From positions 273,501-337,500 of the forward strand of contig CAXARI010000002.1 of NCBI GenBank assembly GCA_963971225.1: 64,000 nt of DNA, written 5' to 3'. The translations under genes and the position numbers were made by a program. The DNA comes from Melieria omissa (lineage: Eukaryota; Arthropoda; Insecta; Diptera; Ulidiidae). The notes under the pieces are model-generated. The model had not been told where the DNA came from and ran no database searches. It saw nothing but the letters and a program-made list of their open reading frames with translations. Shown here in pieces: positions 36,340-53,169 of this stretch. Within the stretch, counting starts at the first letter, position 1. The number at the start of each line of letters is the position of its first letter.

Positions 36340-37655
36340 TAGGCATCGCAATCCCGGGATCCCGGGATCCCGGACTTTTTCCAGTCCCGAAAATCCCGGG
36401 ATTCAAATCTTTTAATCCCGGGATTTTCGGGATTGCAAAAGATGCTTCAAAGTTCAAATGAAATAAATTTAAAAGCACAAAAACCCAATTCCTTATCTGA
36501 AGGAGGAGGGAGGGGATAGATGGCGTCTTTTGCAAAAGGCTTATAATTATTTACTAAGCATTCAACCAGCAAGTGTTGAATCTGAAAGATGTTTTCTCTC
36601 AGCAGGGTTTATTTGCAATAAATTTCGCTCTAGATTAGAGGGCAAAACATTTAATGCCTTAGTATTTTTAAGATCTCAGTTTTTAGTTAATCACAACGCT
36701 TAACTTTTTTATCGAAATAATCGAAGTAAAACTAAAAGTACTAACAAATTAACTATTTTATTTTTTTTTATCAAATATGCGTATATATGTACTTTATGAT
36801 ACATTTGATGCAAAGCAATAAGTTATGTTTATGAGCAGCCGCCGTGGCTCAGTTGGTTAGTGCGCGGTCCAACGAGTCGCATGCAGAGCGACGCAAGATC
36901 GAATACTGCATGTAGTAACACCTAAAAAAAAATAACGGGAAACTCGTTTTCTCTTTCGGTGGCTGTCCTCTCAGCTGGAAATGGCAAACCTCTGAGAGTA
37001 AAAATTGCCTATGAAAAAGCTTCCAACCTGCCGTTCGGAACCGGCATAAAACTGTAGGTCCCTTCCACCCGCGTACAAAATTCACACGCACAACACGGGT
37101 GGTTGCGGGAAGCTAGGCCTTAGTCTCGCGTAAGCGGGCTGTCGTGCCAATCAATTATTAAATTATTAATAAGTTATGTTTAAGTGTCATTTTTGGATAA
37201 AACAAAATGTTATCAAACTGAAGTTAAATGTCAAATGAAAAACTTTTAAGTTAAACAAAATGTTGTCAAGGATGACTATGTTTATTTATTTGATTTAAAT
37301 TTAAGCTGACAATTTTGAATGTAATTGACAACTGATTGTAAATAACAACTGGATTTTGGTGATGTGCCGCGCACAACCAACCACTTCGACGACTCAACAC
37401 CGACTGCCTCCCTTTCCGCCTTACAATGTGATTAAATTCAAGATAAAAAATCTTAAAACTACCCCAAATGTGATTAAACTGTGTCCATTTTTATGGTAAA
37501 TATATTATAAACAAGTATTTATGCAATTTGGGAAAGTTGTTTTATTTAAAAAATTTGTTATTTGAATCCCGGGATTAAATCCCGGGATCCCGGGATTTGA
37601 CTTTTCAATCCCGAAAATCCCGGGATCGCAAAATGGCAAAAAATTGCGATCCCTA
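36340..37655. mobile_element. hAT-like non-autonomous transposon in the A3 leader
   Basis: 1,316 bp flanked by an 8-bp duplication CTCCATAT (36332-36339 and 37656-37663). A1 has the single-copy site. The ends are inverted: TAGGCATCGCAAT and TAGGGATCGCAAT. An 8-bp duplication with TAGG ends is the hAT pattern. GATCCCGGGAT palindromic blocks lie next to both ends. There is no transposase frame. A SINE is nested inside. Confidence 0.85.
36832..37167 (+). mobile_element. tRNA-derived SINE inside the hAT-like element
   Basis: 336 bp between two exact copies of AATAAGTTATGTTTA (36817-36831, 37168-37182). The head has an A-box (GTGGCTCAGTTGGTTAG) and a B-box-like GATCGAATACTG spaced as in a tRNA promoter. 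The tail is AT-rich. RNA polymerase III transcription is the family expectation. Confidence 0.85.
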
Positions 37656-37663
37656 CTCCATAT

Positions 37664-38242
37664 ATATCCTTTTACTAGCACTTGGCACTCACTTTGCACG
37701 TTCTGCACACTTTTCAATGATTAGTATTTTTTTATTTTTATTTTTTTCTTTCCTTGGTTTGGCTGTATGCGCACACTGCACACTTCAATGAATTCTCTTT
37801 AGAAACAATTTTTTTAACTTTTTGCGTTTGCTAATTTTTTGTTAAAAAAAAAATTTTGTTATATGTTTTGTCGTTTATTCGAATTTTAATTCGATGTAAG
37901 TTTACTTGTTGTCCTTTTACTCACCCTAAGATGAGCATTGAAGGCTTTAGTTAGTTATCCGGTCGTTGGCGAAATGAAATAAAATTTTTTTAAGACTGGA
38001 GGGTCCCGTGGGAATCGCAGCCTTAGTGTTCACCAACGCCTTTTTTGTTTATGTGCGGGCACCGCCTGGAAGGGTCGTGTTGTCCTGTTTAGTTGTCTGC
38101 GTTAACGGATTATTTGCGGACAACCTACTGAGGCACGACTGGCTTCACGTACCGGCTCACTATCGCTTAACGCTTGAGTCGTCCGGAGGATATACTCCGA
38201 CTCCTCGGGGGAAGCTTGCGAAAAGTGAACTTGTGGTAAGGC
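37664..38242 (-). other. A3 leader, LTR-proximal part
   Basis: Non-coding, matches A1 4930-5545. The long plus-strand frame crossing into the LTR is not supported as a gene. Confidence 0.6.
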
Positions 38243-38260
38243 GGTCCCTGCTCGGGCGCC

Positions 38261-38261
<1 letters not shown>
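38243..38261 (-). promoter_or_regulatory. tRNA-Lys-type primer binding site of A3
   Basis: Same sequence as in A1, A2 and B, next to the 5' LTR. Confidence 0.88.
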
Positions 38262-39655
<1,394 letters not shown>

Positions 39656-41096
39656 CTACACTATTATATAAAAGGAAGTGTGACGTTTTTTGAGCCACAA
39701 TCAGGCAAAAACCACTGAACCGATTTAGATGAAATAAGGACCAAAAATTTTTTTATCTGTGGAAATGGTACATAGGCTATATGAGAATGACCACGCCCCC
39801 TTCTTACGCCCACTATGGTAACAAAACTCATCAATGGTATGCTTTTGTAAGGCAATATGGGTATCAAACGATTCAGCGTATCATTGTAGCAAACATAGGC
39901 TATAATATAATCGGCCACGCCCACTTTCCGTGCCCTCTAAACTAACAAAACGAAGCTACGGTACATGTCGGTAAATCAGTATTAATATCGAATGATACCG
40001 TGCTTCGTTGATGTTAACATAGGATATATAAAATTGACCACGCCCTCCCGATATGCCTTTTCGCCACGCCCACTATAATAACAAATCAGCCATGGTATAT
40101 TTGTCATAGCAATATGGGTATCAAACGATTCAGCAGTTTATTGCGGCAAACATAGGCTATAATATAATCGGTCGCGCCCACTTCCCGCGCCCACTAAACT
40201 AACAAAACAAAACTACGGTACATGTCTGAAAATTAATGTTGATATAAAATGATTCTGTGTTTCATAGCGGTAAACATAAGCTATATAAGGTTGACCACGC
40301 CCACCTTTTACGCCTTCCTGCAATTTCCATGACGACAGAAATTAACTGTGCTATAATTGTGCAAAACAATATGGATATAAAACAAATTTTGCGAGTCATT
40401 GCAGCAAATATCTTTATGTTGTAAATCAAAATTAATGTATATTTGTTTGTTGGTCCCACGGCATTAAAACTCAAAAACTAGACAGCCGATTAGCTGAATT
40501 TTCGAACAGCATTAGAATTTGGTGCGGGTCCACCGTTTAGATGTTCCGTTTTACTGGTAAAATTTGATGGGCGTTGGACAAGAGGCGTGGCACTTTTTAA
40601 ATGCCGGTGTAACTTTGAAACTATAGCGTTCTCATTAATGACACTCGGTACAAACGTACAATTTAGTTGTGTTTTTCCATATGGGGAATAGGGTGGGGTT
40701 TTGACAAGGGGGCGTGGCACCGCCCATACAACTTAAAATTTCAATATGGAATATCTTCGGAATGAAAAATCGGGCAGCATTAAAATTTGGTGCGGGGTCA
40801 CCGTTTAGATGTGCCGTTTCACTGGTAAAACTTTGCGAGCGTTGGACAGGGGGCTTGGCACTTTTTAAGCAACTCAAATGTTTCGAATAACTGTGGAACT
40901 ACAAATCAAACATCAAAGATTTACGATTTAGATGTGCACTTCGACATGGGGAATGGGTTGGGTATTGGACGAGGGCATGGCACCGCCCATAGAACCCAAA
41001 TTTTTATTGTGGAATAGCTTCGGAACAATAAGTTGGAAAGCTTTGAAGTTTTGTATATCATCGTCCCATAGATGTGTTATTCTACTGACAAAATAT

Positions 41097-41519
41097 TGTT
41101 ACGAATACTAAGTCTAGTGGGCTGTTGCGTATCTCTGGATTGTGTAATTTGAAAATAAAACACAGTTTCTTAAACGCAGACAATAAAATAAACCAACAGT
41201 CACTTTATTATTCACCGTTTACACTTTACTGTTCGTACACCTAAGTATTTGCTTAATCACTTCGTGTGGCAACTTCACTTGTCAAAACCAGACTGACTCG
41301 CTGCACCGCATCTGGCCACCTTTTATACTCTGTCCGGCCGTCGCGCAGATCGTTCTCGCACGTTGCCAGATTGGACTAGAAGTTTCCCTGATGACCGCGA
41401 CCATCGTTGCCAGGTTGGACTAAAAGTTACTATCGCGGCCGTCGTTGCCAGATTGGGTTATGGCACGGCACGTAGCGGCAGGGTTGCTTTGCACCGCGAC
41501 AGACTGGCTCATCGTTACA
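41097..41519 (-). repeat. Element C 3' LTR
   Basis: 423 bp, no mismatch to the right LTR found by eye. The end of the pol frame lies inside it. The inner edge follows a minus-strand purine-rich AAAGTGGTGGGCAG. Confidence 0.94.
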
Positions 41520-44500
41520 CTGCCCACCACTTTGACTTGTTCGTCCCGAACAAGTGCCGAGGCTCCGCTGTGATAAGGCGCCAGGCGCTCCAAATGGACT
41601 ACCTTCAGCTTAGCGCCTCTATTGTTGCAACGTTGAATCCGGTATACCACGTCGTTAATCCTAGTCACGACTTCGTAAGGTCCTTCCCATGACGCTTGAA
41701 GTTTTGGAGACAAACCTTTCCTCCGCTGCGGGTTGTAGAGCATTACCAAATCGCCTTCTTGGAACCCTGCTGAGTTGGCCCGTAGATCGTATCTGGCTTT
41801 CGCCTTATCGCTGACCAGTTTGGTGCGGCCCCCTATAAATTGGTGAATTTCCTCCAGTTCCGCCCGCTTATTGGCCACGTATTCCGTCTTAGCGCCTCCC
41901 GTCGTGCTGACTACCCCGAACTTCAAGTCAGCGGGTAACCGCAACTCTGTGCCGAACACTGCTCGGGCTGGAGTGAGTGATGTCGTGTCGTGCGGGGCTG
42001 ACCTATACGCCATCAGGAACAGGGGGATATGCGTGTCCCAATCCTTTTGATTCCTGCCTACCACTTTCCGCAGGTATTCCTCCAGCGTCCGGTTAAAGCG
42101 TTCCACCATGCCGTCGGACTGTGGGTGCAAAGGAGTGGTACGCGTTTTCTTTATCCCCAGCAGCCCACACACTTCCTTGAATACCGCAGACTCGAAATTC
42201 CGGCCTTGATCTGAGTGCAACTCCAACGGAACTCCGAACCGGGCTACCCAGTTGTTTACCAGCTTTTCCGAGATCGTGGTGGCCTCCTGGTTAGGAATAG
42301 GGTACACTTCGGGCCATTTGCTGAAGTAATCCATTACGACCAGCACATATTTGTGGCCTTGAGTGCTAGTTGGGAATGGGCCGGCGACGTCCATAGCAAT
42401 CCGCTCGAAGGGCGCTCCCACGTTGTACTGCTGCATGCGGCCTCGAGATTTTCTTGTCGGCCCTTTCGCGGCTGAACATCGGTCGCAGCTCTTAATCCAC
42501 TCGGCTACAGACTCCTGACATCCTACCCAGTAGAATCGTCTTTTTATTTTGGCGACGGTTTTGGTGATGCCTAGGTGCCCTCCACTGGAGTCGTTATGGT
42601 ATGCCTCGATGACCTCGTTGATTCTGCTTTTCGGCACTACCATTAGGGGGTTGCTGGTACGACCATCCGCGCTCTCCCATTCGCGGTACAGGCAGCCTTC
42701 CTTCAGCCGCAAACTTTTCCACTGTGCCCAGTAAGCCTTAGCGATCGGGCTTTCACCAGCCATCTCCTGCCAGTCTGGACGTGCGCCTTGCTCCTTGCCT
42801 TCGACGATTTTTGCAAGATCCGCATCCTCATGCTGGTCTTTTTGTAGCCTCTCCGCAGACCACTCTTCCTCTGGCATGACGCTGACCAACCGGACGTCCA
42901 CTATCTGTTCTTTGCTTTCAGCTCGCGAGCATTGCCTGCATTCGACTTTGCACGGACGGCGGGACAAGGCATCGGCATTTCCATGGCTACTGCCCTTGCG
43001 ATGCTCTATCGTGTAGTCGTAGCTCTGCAGTCGCTCGATCCACCGCGCCAATTGCCCTTCAGGATCTTTAAAGTTCAGGAGCCATCTCAATGCCGCATGA
43101 TCTGTGTGCAGGCGAAACTTTTGTCCATACAGGTATTTGTGGAAGTGTTTTACGCAGTCCAATACCGCCAGCAGTTCTCTCCGTGTCACACAGTAGTTGC
43201 GCTCCGGTTTCGATAGAACCCTACTGTAGTACGCTATCACTTGTTCCTGGCCGTCTATTATCTGTGATAGCACACCGCCAATACTATTCCCGCTTGCATC
43301 TGTATCCAGCACAAACATCTCCCCAGGCACGGGGAAGGCCAGAATTGGAGCACTGCACAGTTTTTCCTTCAGACGTGCAAAAGCCTGTTCCTGCTCCTCG
43401 CTCCACTCGAAAGCTTGGCTCTTTTTCGTCAGTTTGTGCAAGCTGCTGGCTATGTTCGCGAATCCCGGAACAAATCGGCGGTAGTATGTACACAGGCCCA
43501 GGAAACTGCGGAGTTCGTGTAGATTGCGTGGTCGGGGCCACTCCTTCACCGCCGTGATTTTGCCTTCATCCGTATGCACTCCGCGGGCGGAAACCGTATG
43601 GCCCAGATACTTGACCTCCTTTTGGAACAGCGAGCACTTCTTTGGGTTGAGTTTAAGCCCGGCTTGTTGTATCCGCTCAAATACCTCCTTCAGCTTTCCC
43701 AGGTGGTCGTCGAAGCTTTTACCCATTACGATTATGTCGTCGAGGTACACCAGACACGTCCGCCAATGCAGCCCTTTTAGCACGCGTTCCATTAGCCGCT
43801 CGAATGTTGCTGGTGCGTTGCAGAGTCCAAACGGCATGACGGTGAACTGCCACAAACCATCGCCAACACTGAAAGCCGTTTTCTCCTTGTCCTTGTCTGC
43901 AAGCTCTACCTGCCAATAGCCGCTGCGTAAGTCGAGCGTGGAGAACCACTGCGTGCCTGACAGTGTGTCCAGGGTGTCATCGATCCGAGGTAGTGGATAA
44001 CTGTCCTTCTTGGTCACATCATTGAGCTTCCGATAGTCCACACAAAACCGGGTACTGCCATCTTTTTTCTTGACTAGCACGACCGGCGAGCACCAGGGGC
44101 CCGAAGAAGGCTCTATGACCTTGTCTTTCCGCATGTTCTCGATCAAATTGGTGACCTCCTCCCTCTTGGCCAGAGGAACTCGTCTTGGCGGTTGGCGAAT
44201 CGGTTTTGCACTTCCGGTGTCGATGTTGTGCTTCACTATGGCTGTTCTTCCGCCTGCTTCTGCCGCAAAAATTGACCCATAGTGCTGCAGGAGTGACCTC
44301 GCCTTCTGTTTCTGCTTGGCCGTCAACTCGCTGCTCCACTGGTTCTCCTGCGGTATGGCGTCCATGTTAAAACCGCTCTTCTTATTACCTCCAGGTGGGC
44401 TACTCTCGCAATTGACCACTGCTACAGCTTCCTTACACTCGCCGATTACCTCATCTTTTCCGACATATCTGGGTGCATTCAGGGGGTTCAGTATTCTGAC

Positions 44501-45130
44501 TGGTATCCTGCCATTTTTAGGTTCCACTAATGTACGTCCGATGATGATGTTGTCGTGTCCTTGTTTCGGTGCTTCTACTACCCACAGCCGACTCGTCCCA
44601 TCGTCCCCGTCCACCTTTGCCCACACAATCGCCTCAGAATTCGCTGGTATCCTCCCGTGTTGACACGATACAACCTTCCGTACCGCCACGCTTCGCTCAT
44701 AGCCGGTGCGCAGCGGGAATTCAACGTTGGCATATCTCAGCACATTTTCCTTCAGGTCCAGCGTAAAACCGTGCCTAATCATGAAATCCACGCCGATAAT
44801 CACGTCGTCCATTATATCCGCGACGATTAACTCATGTTCCAGGCTGCTGGTGCCGATAGCAATCGTTTTCGTAACTTTTCCTTTTACCGGCGCACGCTCG
44901 CCAGTCGCAGTCCGCAGCTGTATGCCATGCAGCGGTTCCCAGTTCTTCAGCAGCTTCCTTTTTATGATCGAATATGACGCTCCAGTATCTAGTGTCAACA
45001 CGAACCACTTTCCATCTATCCTTCCTTCAATTGTCAAGCTGCTGGGCTGTCGTTTCAGCTGTGAGACAAGGATGGTGGGGCGGCAGATTGTGGGGATCAG
45101 CTCACGCCCCTTTGGGCTGACCCGTTTTAG
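41420..45130 (-). CDS. pol: Pol polyprotein of element C
   Basis: The -1 frame is open from the slippery site at 45130-45136 to a stop inside the 3' LTR, about 1,236 codons, with no ATG at its start. Order: protease (LTLDTGASYSI), RT (FCVDYRKLND, TLDLRSGYWQ, YLDDIIV), RNase H (LDTDASGNSIGGVLS, RRELLAVLDC, HTDHAALRWL), integrase with H-H-C-C zinc region (GGHLG ... CDRCSAAK) and D-D-E core (MDVAGPF, HSDQGRNF, MVERFNR), then a GPY/F module (WEGPYEVV). All catalytic motifs are present. About 33 C-terminal residues are LTR-encoded. Confidence 0.95.
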   Translation of the reverse strand, partial: LKRVSPKGRELIPTICRPTILVSQLKRQPSSLTIEGRIDGKWFVLTLDTGASYSIIKRKLLKNWEPLHGIQLRTATGERAPVKGKVTKTIAIGTSSLEHELIVADIMDDVIIGVDFMIRHGFTLDLKENVLRYANVEFPLRTGYERSVAVRKVVSCQHGRIPANSEAIVWAKVDGDDGTSRLWVVEAPKQGHDNIIIGRTLVEPKNGRIPVRILNPLNAPRYVGKDEVIGECKEAVAVVNCESSPPGGNKKSGFNMDAIPQENQWSSELTAKQKQKARSLLQHYGSIFAAEAGGRTAIVKHNIDTGSAKPIRQPPRRVPLAKREEVTNLIENMRKDKVIEPSSGPWCSPVVLVKKKDGSTRFCVDYRKLNDVTKKDSYPLPRIDDTLDTLSGTQWFSTLDLRSGYWQVELADKDKEKTAFSVGDGLWQFTVMPFGLCNAPATFERLMERVLKGLHWRTCLVYLDDIIVMGKSFDDHLGKLKEVFERIQQAGLKLNPKKCSLFQKEVKYLGHTVSARGVHTDEGKITAVKEWPRPRNLHELRSFLGLCTYYRRFVPGFANIASSLHKLTKKSQAFEWSEEQEQAFARLKEKLCSAPILAFPVPGEMFVLDTDASGNSIGGVLSQIIDGQEQVIAYYSRVLSKPERNYCVTRRELLAVLDCVKHFHKYLYGQKFRLHTDHAALRWLLNFKDPEGQLARWIERLQSYDYTIEHRKGSSHGNADALSRRPCKVECRQCSRAESKEQIVDVRLVSVMPEEEWSAERLQKDQHEDADLAKIVEGKEQGARPDWQEMAGESPIAKAYWAQWKSLRLKEGCLYREWESADGRTSNPLMVVPKSRINEVIEAYHNDSSGGHLGITKTVAKIKRRFYWVGCQESVAEWIKSCDRCSAAKGPTRKSRGRMQQYNVGAPFERIAMDVAGPFPTSTQGHKYVLVVMDYFSKWPEVYPIPNQEATTISEKLVNNWVARFGVPLELHSDQGRNFESAVFKEVCGLLGIKKTRTTPLHPQSDGMVERFNRTLEEYLRKVVGRNQKDWDTHIPLFLMAYRSAPHDTTSLTPARAVFGTELRLPADLKFGVVSTTGGAKTEYVANKRAELEEIHQFIGGRTKLVSDKAKARYDLRANSAGFQEGDLVMLYNPQRRKGLSPKLQASWEGPYEVVTRINDVVYRIQRCNNRGAKLKVVHLERLAPYHSGASALVRDEQVKVVGSVTMSQSVAVQSNPAATCRAITQSGNDGRDSNF

Positions 45131-46671
45131 TTTAACGGCTCCTCGTCCTCAGCCCTGCGCTTGTTGGCTGAGCCTCGATTGTCAGTATTCCTCGCAGGCG
45201 ATTGCGATCGAGAACGGGAACGCCTCTTTCGTTGGCGGCAGTCTCGTGATATGTGGCCCTGCTTGCCACATATCCAGCAAACAACTTTAGAGGAGACCAC
45301 CCGTGGCCTGTCCGGTATCTCCGAGCTTATGGCCTGGATCGGAATGTCGTTGTCCGCCTGAATCTGGCGTATCCTTGCAGGTGCATACCGAGTGCTCCCA
45401 ATCCATGCCGCTTCATATGTCATCGCGCTGGTCACCGTTTCCTTAAATGTTGGCTTGCCCATCATCAACGCACTGCGACGTGTTTCTGGATCATGAAGAC
45501 CTTCAACAAACGACTCAATCTTCATCCTCTCGAGATCATCAGCACCAAATTTTGGGTAGCACAACTGTACGAGCCGCTCAATGTCTGCTGCATATGTCTG
45601 CAGCGCCTCGTTGGCTCTTTGCTTGCGGTTCTTCAGCTCACAGTAGTATAGCGCATGGTTGTGCTCGTTGCTATACTTCGCTGCTAATGCTCTCATGATG
45701 GCATCGTAATCACTTCTTAAACATTCTGGAACTGATTTGATTACCTCCGCCGCAGGACCTTTCAGCGCCAGTGCCAACCTCCGACCTTTCCTGATATCAG
45801 TCCACTGATTTTCCAAAGCAGCCAAGTCGAATTGCAATTTAAATGTGTCGAACGGCGCAGCACCGTCATAAGTAGGCACTTCTGTTCTGGCAGCAAAACC
45901 GTCCGGAACCGGTGGCAAACATTCTCGTGGCTGTACCTCTCGAAACCGTTCGTCTATCTTTCTGTGCATCGAATCTTCCAGACTGTCAACTCGTTTGTTC
46001 AAGGACTCATCCAGGTTGTCAACTCGTCTATTCAGGGATTCACCCATTTCGTCAACTCGTTTGTCCCAATCGTCTATTCGCGTCTCGAGATGCTCAACTT
46101 TCACATTCAGGCTATTGGAAATTTCCTCCACCTTCTGCTCTATGCGCGCAGAATTTTCCGCCATTTCTCGATTTGCAGTCTCGACTCTTGCCGAAATTTC
46201 GAGATTCGTAGTTTCCAGCTTCGCTGACATTTCTCGATTTGCTGTCTCGACTTTTGCCGAAATTTCGAGATTCGTAGTTTCCAGCTTCGCTGACATATCT
46301 CGATTTGCTGTCTCGACTTTTGCCGAAATTTCGAGATTCGTAGTTTCCATTTTCGCTGCCATTTCGCGGTTGGAAGTCTCGAACATGCCTTTAAGTGCAA
46401 CCATTAGCTGGCTCATGTCCATTGCTTGTGGCGGCGCAGCCGCTGCAGTCGTACTTTGCATCGACGCAGCACCTGCAGGCGATTCCTCCATTTTGGCCGA
46501 CGCCTCTTGTTCTTGCACTCCGAACTCGTGCACCGTCCAATCGACGCCTCGTTCCTCACATGCTTCTCGCAAGCGCAACTGCAACTCCACCTTTCCGCCA
46601 GCAGTCGGCAAATTCCAGGCAGCCAGCTCCTTCTTCAGCTGGTCCACCTTCAGCAGCTCGAATTTCTCCAT
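45127..46671 (-). CDS. gag: Gag of element C with SAP-like domain, coiled-coil repeats and CCHC knuckle
   Basis: 514 codons from an ATG. Residues 6-37 (LKVDQLKKELAAWNLPTAGG...) match a SAP-type helix-loop-helix, a nucleic-acid-binding fold. Then come about three 22-residue tandem repeats (units such as METTNLEISAKVETANRDM), a further heptad-rich stretch (RVDNLDESLNKRVDSLEDS), a capsid-like region (FDTFKLQFDLAA, ALYYCELKNRKQ), a CCHC knuckle (CWICGKQGHISRDC) and an SR-rich tail. The coiled coil probably helps particle assembly. Confidence 0.92.
   Translation of the reverse strand: MEKFELLKVDQLKKELAAWNLPTAGGKVELQLRLREACEERGVDWTVHEFGVQEQEASAKMEESPAGAASMQSTTAAAAPPQAMDMSQLMVALKGMFETSNREMAAKMETTNLEISAKVETANRDMSAKLETTNLEISAKVETANREMSAKLETTNLEISARVETANREMAENSARIEQKVEEISNSLNVKVEHLETRIDDWDKRVDEMGESLNRRVDNLDESLNKRVDSLEDSMHRKIDERFREVQPRECLPPVPDGFAARTEVPTYDGAAPFDTFKLQFDLAALENQWTDIRKGRRLALALKGPAAEVIKSVPECLRSDYDAIMRALAAKYSNEHNHALYYCELKNRKQRANEALQTYAADIERLVQLCYPKFGADDLERMKIESFVEGLHDPETRRSALMMGKPTFKETVTSAMTYEAAWIGSTRYAPARIRQIQADNDIPIQAISSEIPDRPRVVSSKVVCWICGKQGHISRDCRQRKRRSRSRSQSPARNTDNRGSANKRRAEDEEPLN
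45130..45136 (-). promoter_or_regulatory. Candidate -1 frameshift site of element C
   Basis: Minus strand G TTA AAC in the gag frame, immediately followed by the gag stop TAA. Shifting -1 continues straight into pol. GTTAAAC is a known, less common slippery heptamer (equine arteritis virus). Confidence 0.7.
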
Positions 46672-46729
46672 GTCCGTGCTTTTATAATTTTATTTCTTAG
46701 TTTTTTTTTTTTTATCTTCAATTTTCCAC

Positions 46730-46748
46730 AATCCCACTTCTGACACCA
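46730..46748 (-). promoter_or_regulatory. tRNA-Leu-type primer binding site of element C
   Basis: Minus strand TGGTGTCAGAAGTGGGATT, two bases after the 5' LTR, complementary to a eukaryotic tRNA-Leu 3' end. Confidence 0.85.
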
Positions 46749-46750
46749 AA

Positions 46751-47173
46751 TGTTACGAATACTAAGTCTAGTGGGCTGTTGCGTATCTCTGGATTGTGTA
46801 ATTTGAAAATAAAACACAGTTTCTTAAACGCAGACAATAAAATAAACCAACAGTCACTTTATTATTCACCGTTTACACTTTACTGTTCGTACACCTAAGT
46901 ATTTGCTTAATCACTTCGTGTGGCAACTTCACTTGTCAAAACCAGACTGACTCGCTGCACCGCATCTGGCCACCTTTTATACTCTGTCCGGCCGTCGCGC
47001 AGATCGTTCTCGCACGTTGCCAGATTGGACTAGAAGTTTCCCTGATGACCGCGACCATCGTTGCCAGGTTGGACTAAAAGTTACTATCGCGGCCGTCGTT
47101 GCCAGATTGGGTTATGGCACGGCACGTAGCGGCAGGGTTGCTTTGCACCGCGACAGACTGGCTCATCGTTACA
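46751..47173 (-). repeat. Element C 5' LTR
   Basis: 423 bp, pair of the left LTR, followed by ATAT. Confidence 0.94.
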
Positions 47174-47426
47174 ATATTATAGGCGTTGAACAAGGGGCGC
47201 GGCATATTTTTTGTGACCGAAATTTTCCGCGTAACTTTGGAACTGAAAGTCGCATATTAATGAAACCAGGTCACACCCGTCGGCTGGAGGAATGGATTGG
47301 GCGTTACATAAAAAAGCGTGGCATCGCCCATAGAGTATAGTATGAAGAAACTTGATTTATTGGGCCCATTGACTTCAAGCTTGCGTGCAAAGCTGCAGGG
47401 CCCTACTAGTTATTATTATTATTAAT

Positions 47427-48575
47427 ATTATGATTATGATTATGATTATGATTATGATTATGATTATGATTATGATTATGATTATGATTATGATTATGAT
47501 TATGATTATGATTATGATTATGATTATGATTATGATTATGATTATGATTATGATTATGATTATGATTATGATTATGATTATGATTATGATTATGATTATG
47601 ATTATGATTATGATTATGATTATGATTATGATTATGATTATGATTATGATTATGATTATGATTATGATTATGATTATGATTATGATTATGATTATGATTA
47701 TGATTATGATTATGATTATGATTATGATTATGATTATGATTATGATTATGATTATGATTATGATTATGATTATGATTATGATTATGATTATGATTATGAT
47801 TATGATTATGATTATGATTATGATTATGATTATGATTATGATTATGATTATGATTATGATTATGATTATGATTATGATTATGATTATGATTATGATTATG
47901 ATTATGATTATGATTATGATTATGATTATGATTATGATTATGATTATGATTATGATTATGATTATGATTATGATTATGATTATGATTATGATTATGATTA
48001 TGATTATGATTATGATTATGATTATGATTATGATTATGATTATGATTATGATTATGATTATGATTATGATTATGATTATGATTATGATTATGATTATGAT
48101 TATGATTATGATTATGATTATGATTATGATTATGATTATGATTATGATTATGATTATGATTATGATTATGATTATGATTATGATTATGATTATGATTATG
48201 ATTATGATTATGATTATGATTATGATTATGATTATGATTATGATTATGATTATGATTATGATTATGATTATGATTATGATTATGATTATGATTATGATTA
48301 TGATTATGATTATGATTATGATTATGATTATGATTATGATTATGATTATGATTATGATTATGATTATGATTATGATTATGATTATGATTATGATTATGAT
48401 TATGATTATGATTATGATTATGATTATGATTATGATTATGATTATGATTATGATTATGATTATGATTATGATTATGATTATGATTATGATTATGATTATG
48501 ATTATGATTATGATTATGATTATGATTATGATTATGATTATGATTATGATTATGATTATGATTATGATTATGATT
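47427..48575. repeat. ATTATG hexanucleotide array
   Basis: About 190 copies of ATTATG, a variant of two TAT units with one G, starting just after the Helitron-like 3' end. It passes into plain (TTA)n at about 48575 through one mixed unit at 48597-48602. Confidence 0.97.

Positions 48576-53169
<4,594 letters not shown>

Larger units (their letters stand above)
41097..47173 (-). mobile_element. Element C, coding-intact Ty3/gypsy retrotransposon with tRNA-Leu primer
   Basis: 6,077 bp with 423-bp LTRs (TGTTACG ... CGTTACA on plus) that look identical, and a 4-bp duplication ATAT (41093-41096, 47174-47177). It encodes Gag and Pol and no Env. The lineage is distinct from A and B: different LTR ends, a tRNA-Leu primer, and a Gag with a SAP-like domain and a CCHC knuckle. 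It is young, because the LTRs match and both frames are open. Confidence 0.94.

Noticed and set aside
36832..36910. Functional tRNA gene
   Set aside because: A- and B-box are present, but the cloverleaf is poor and the whole segment is a SINE with target duplications.
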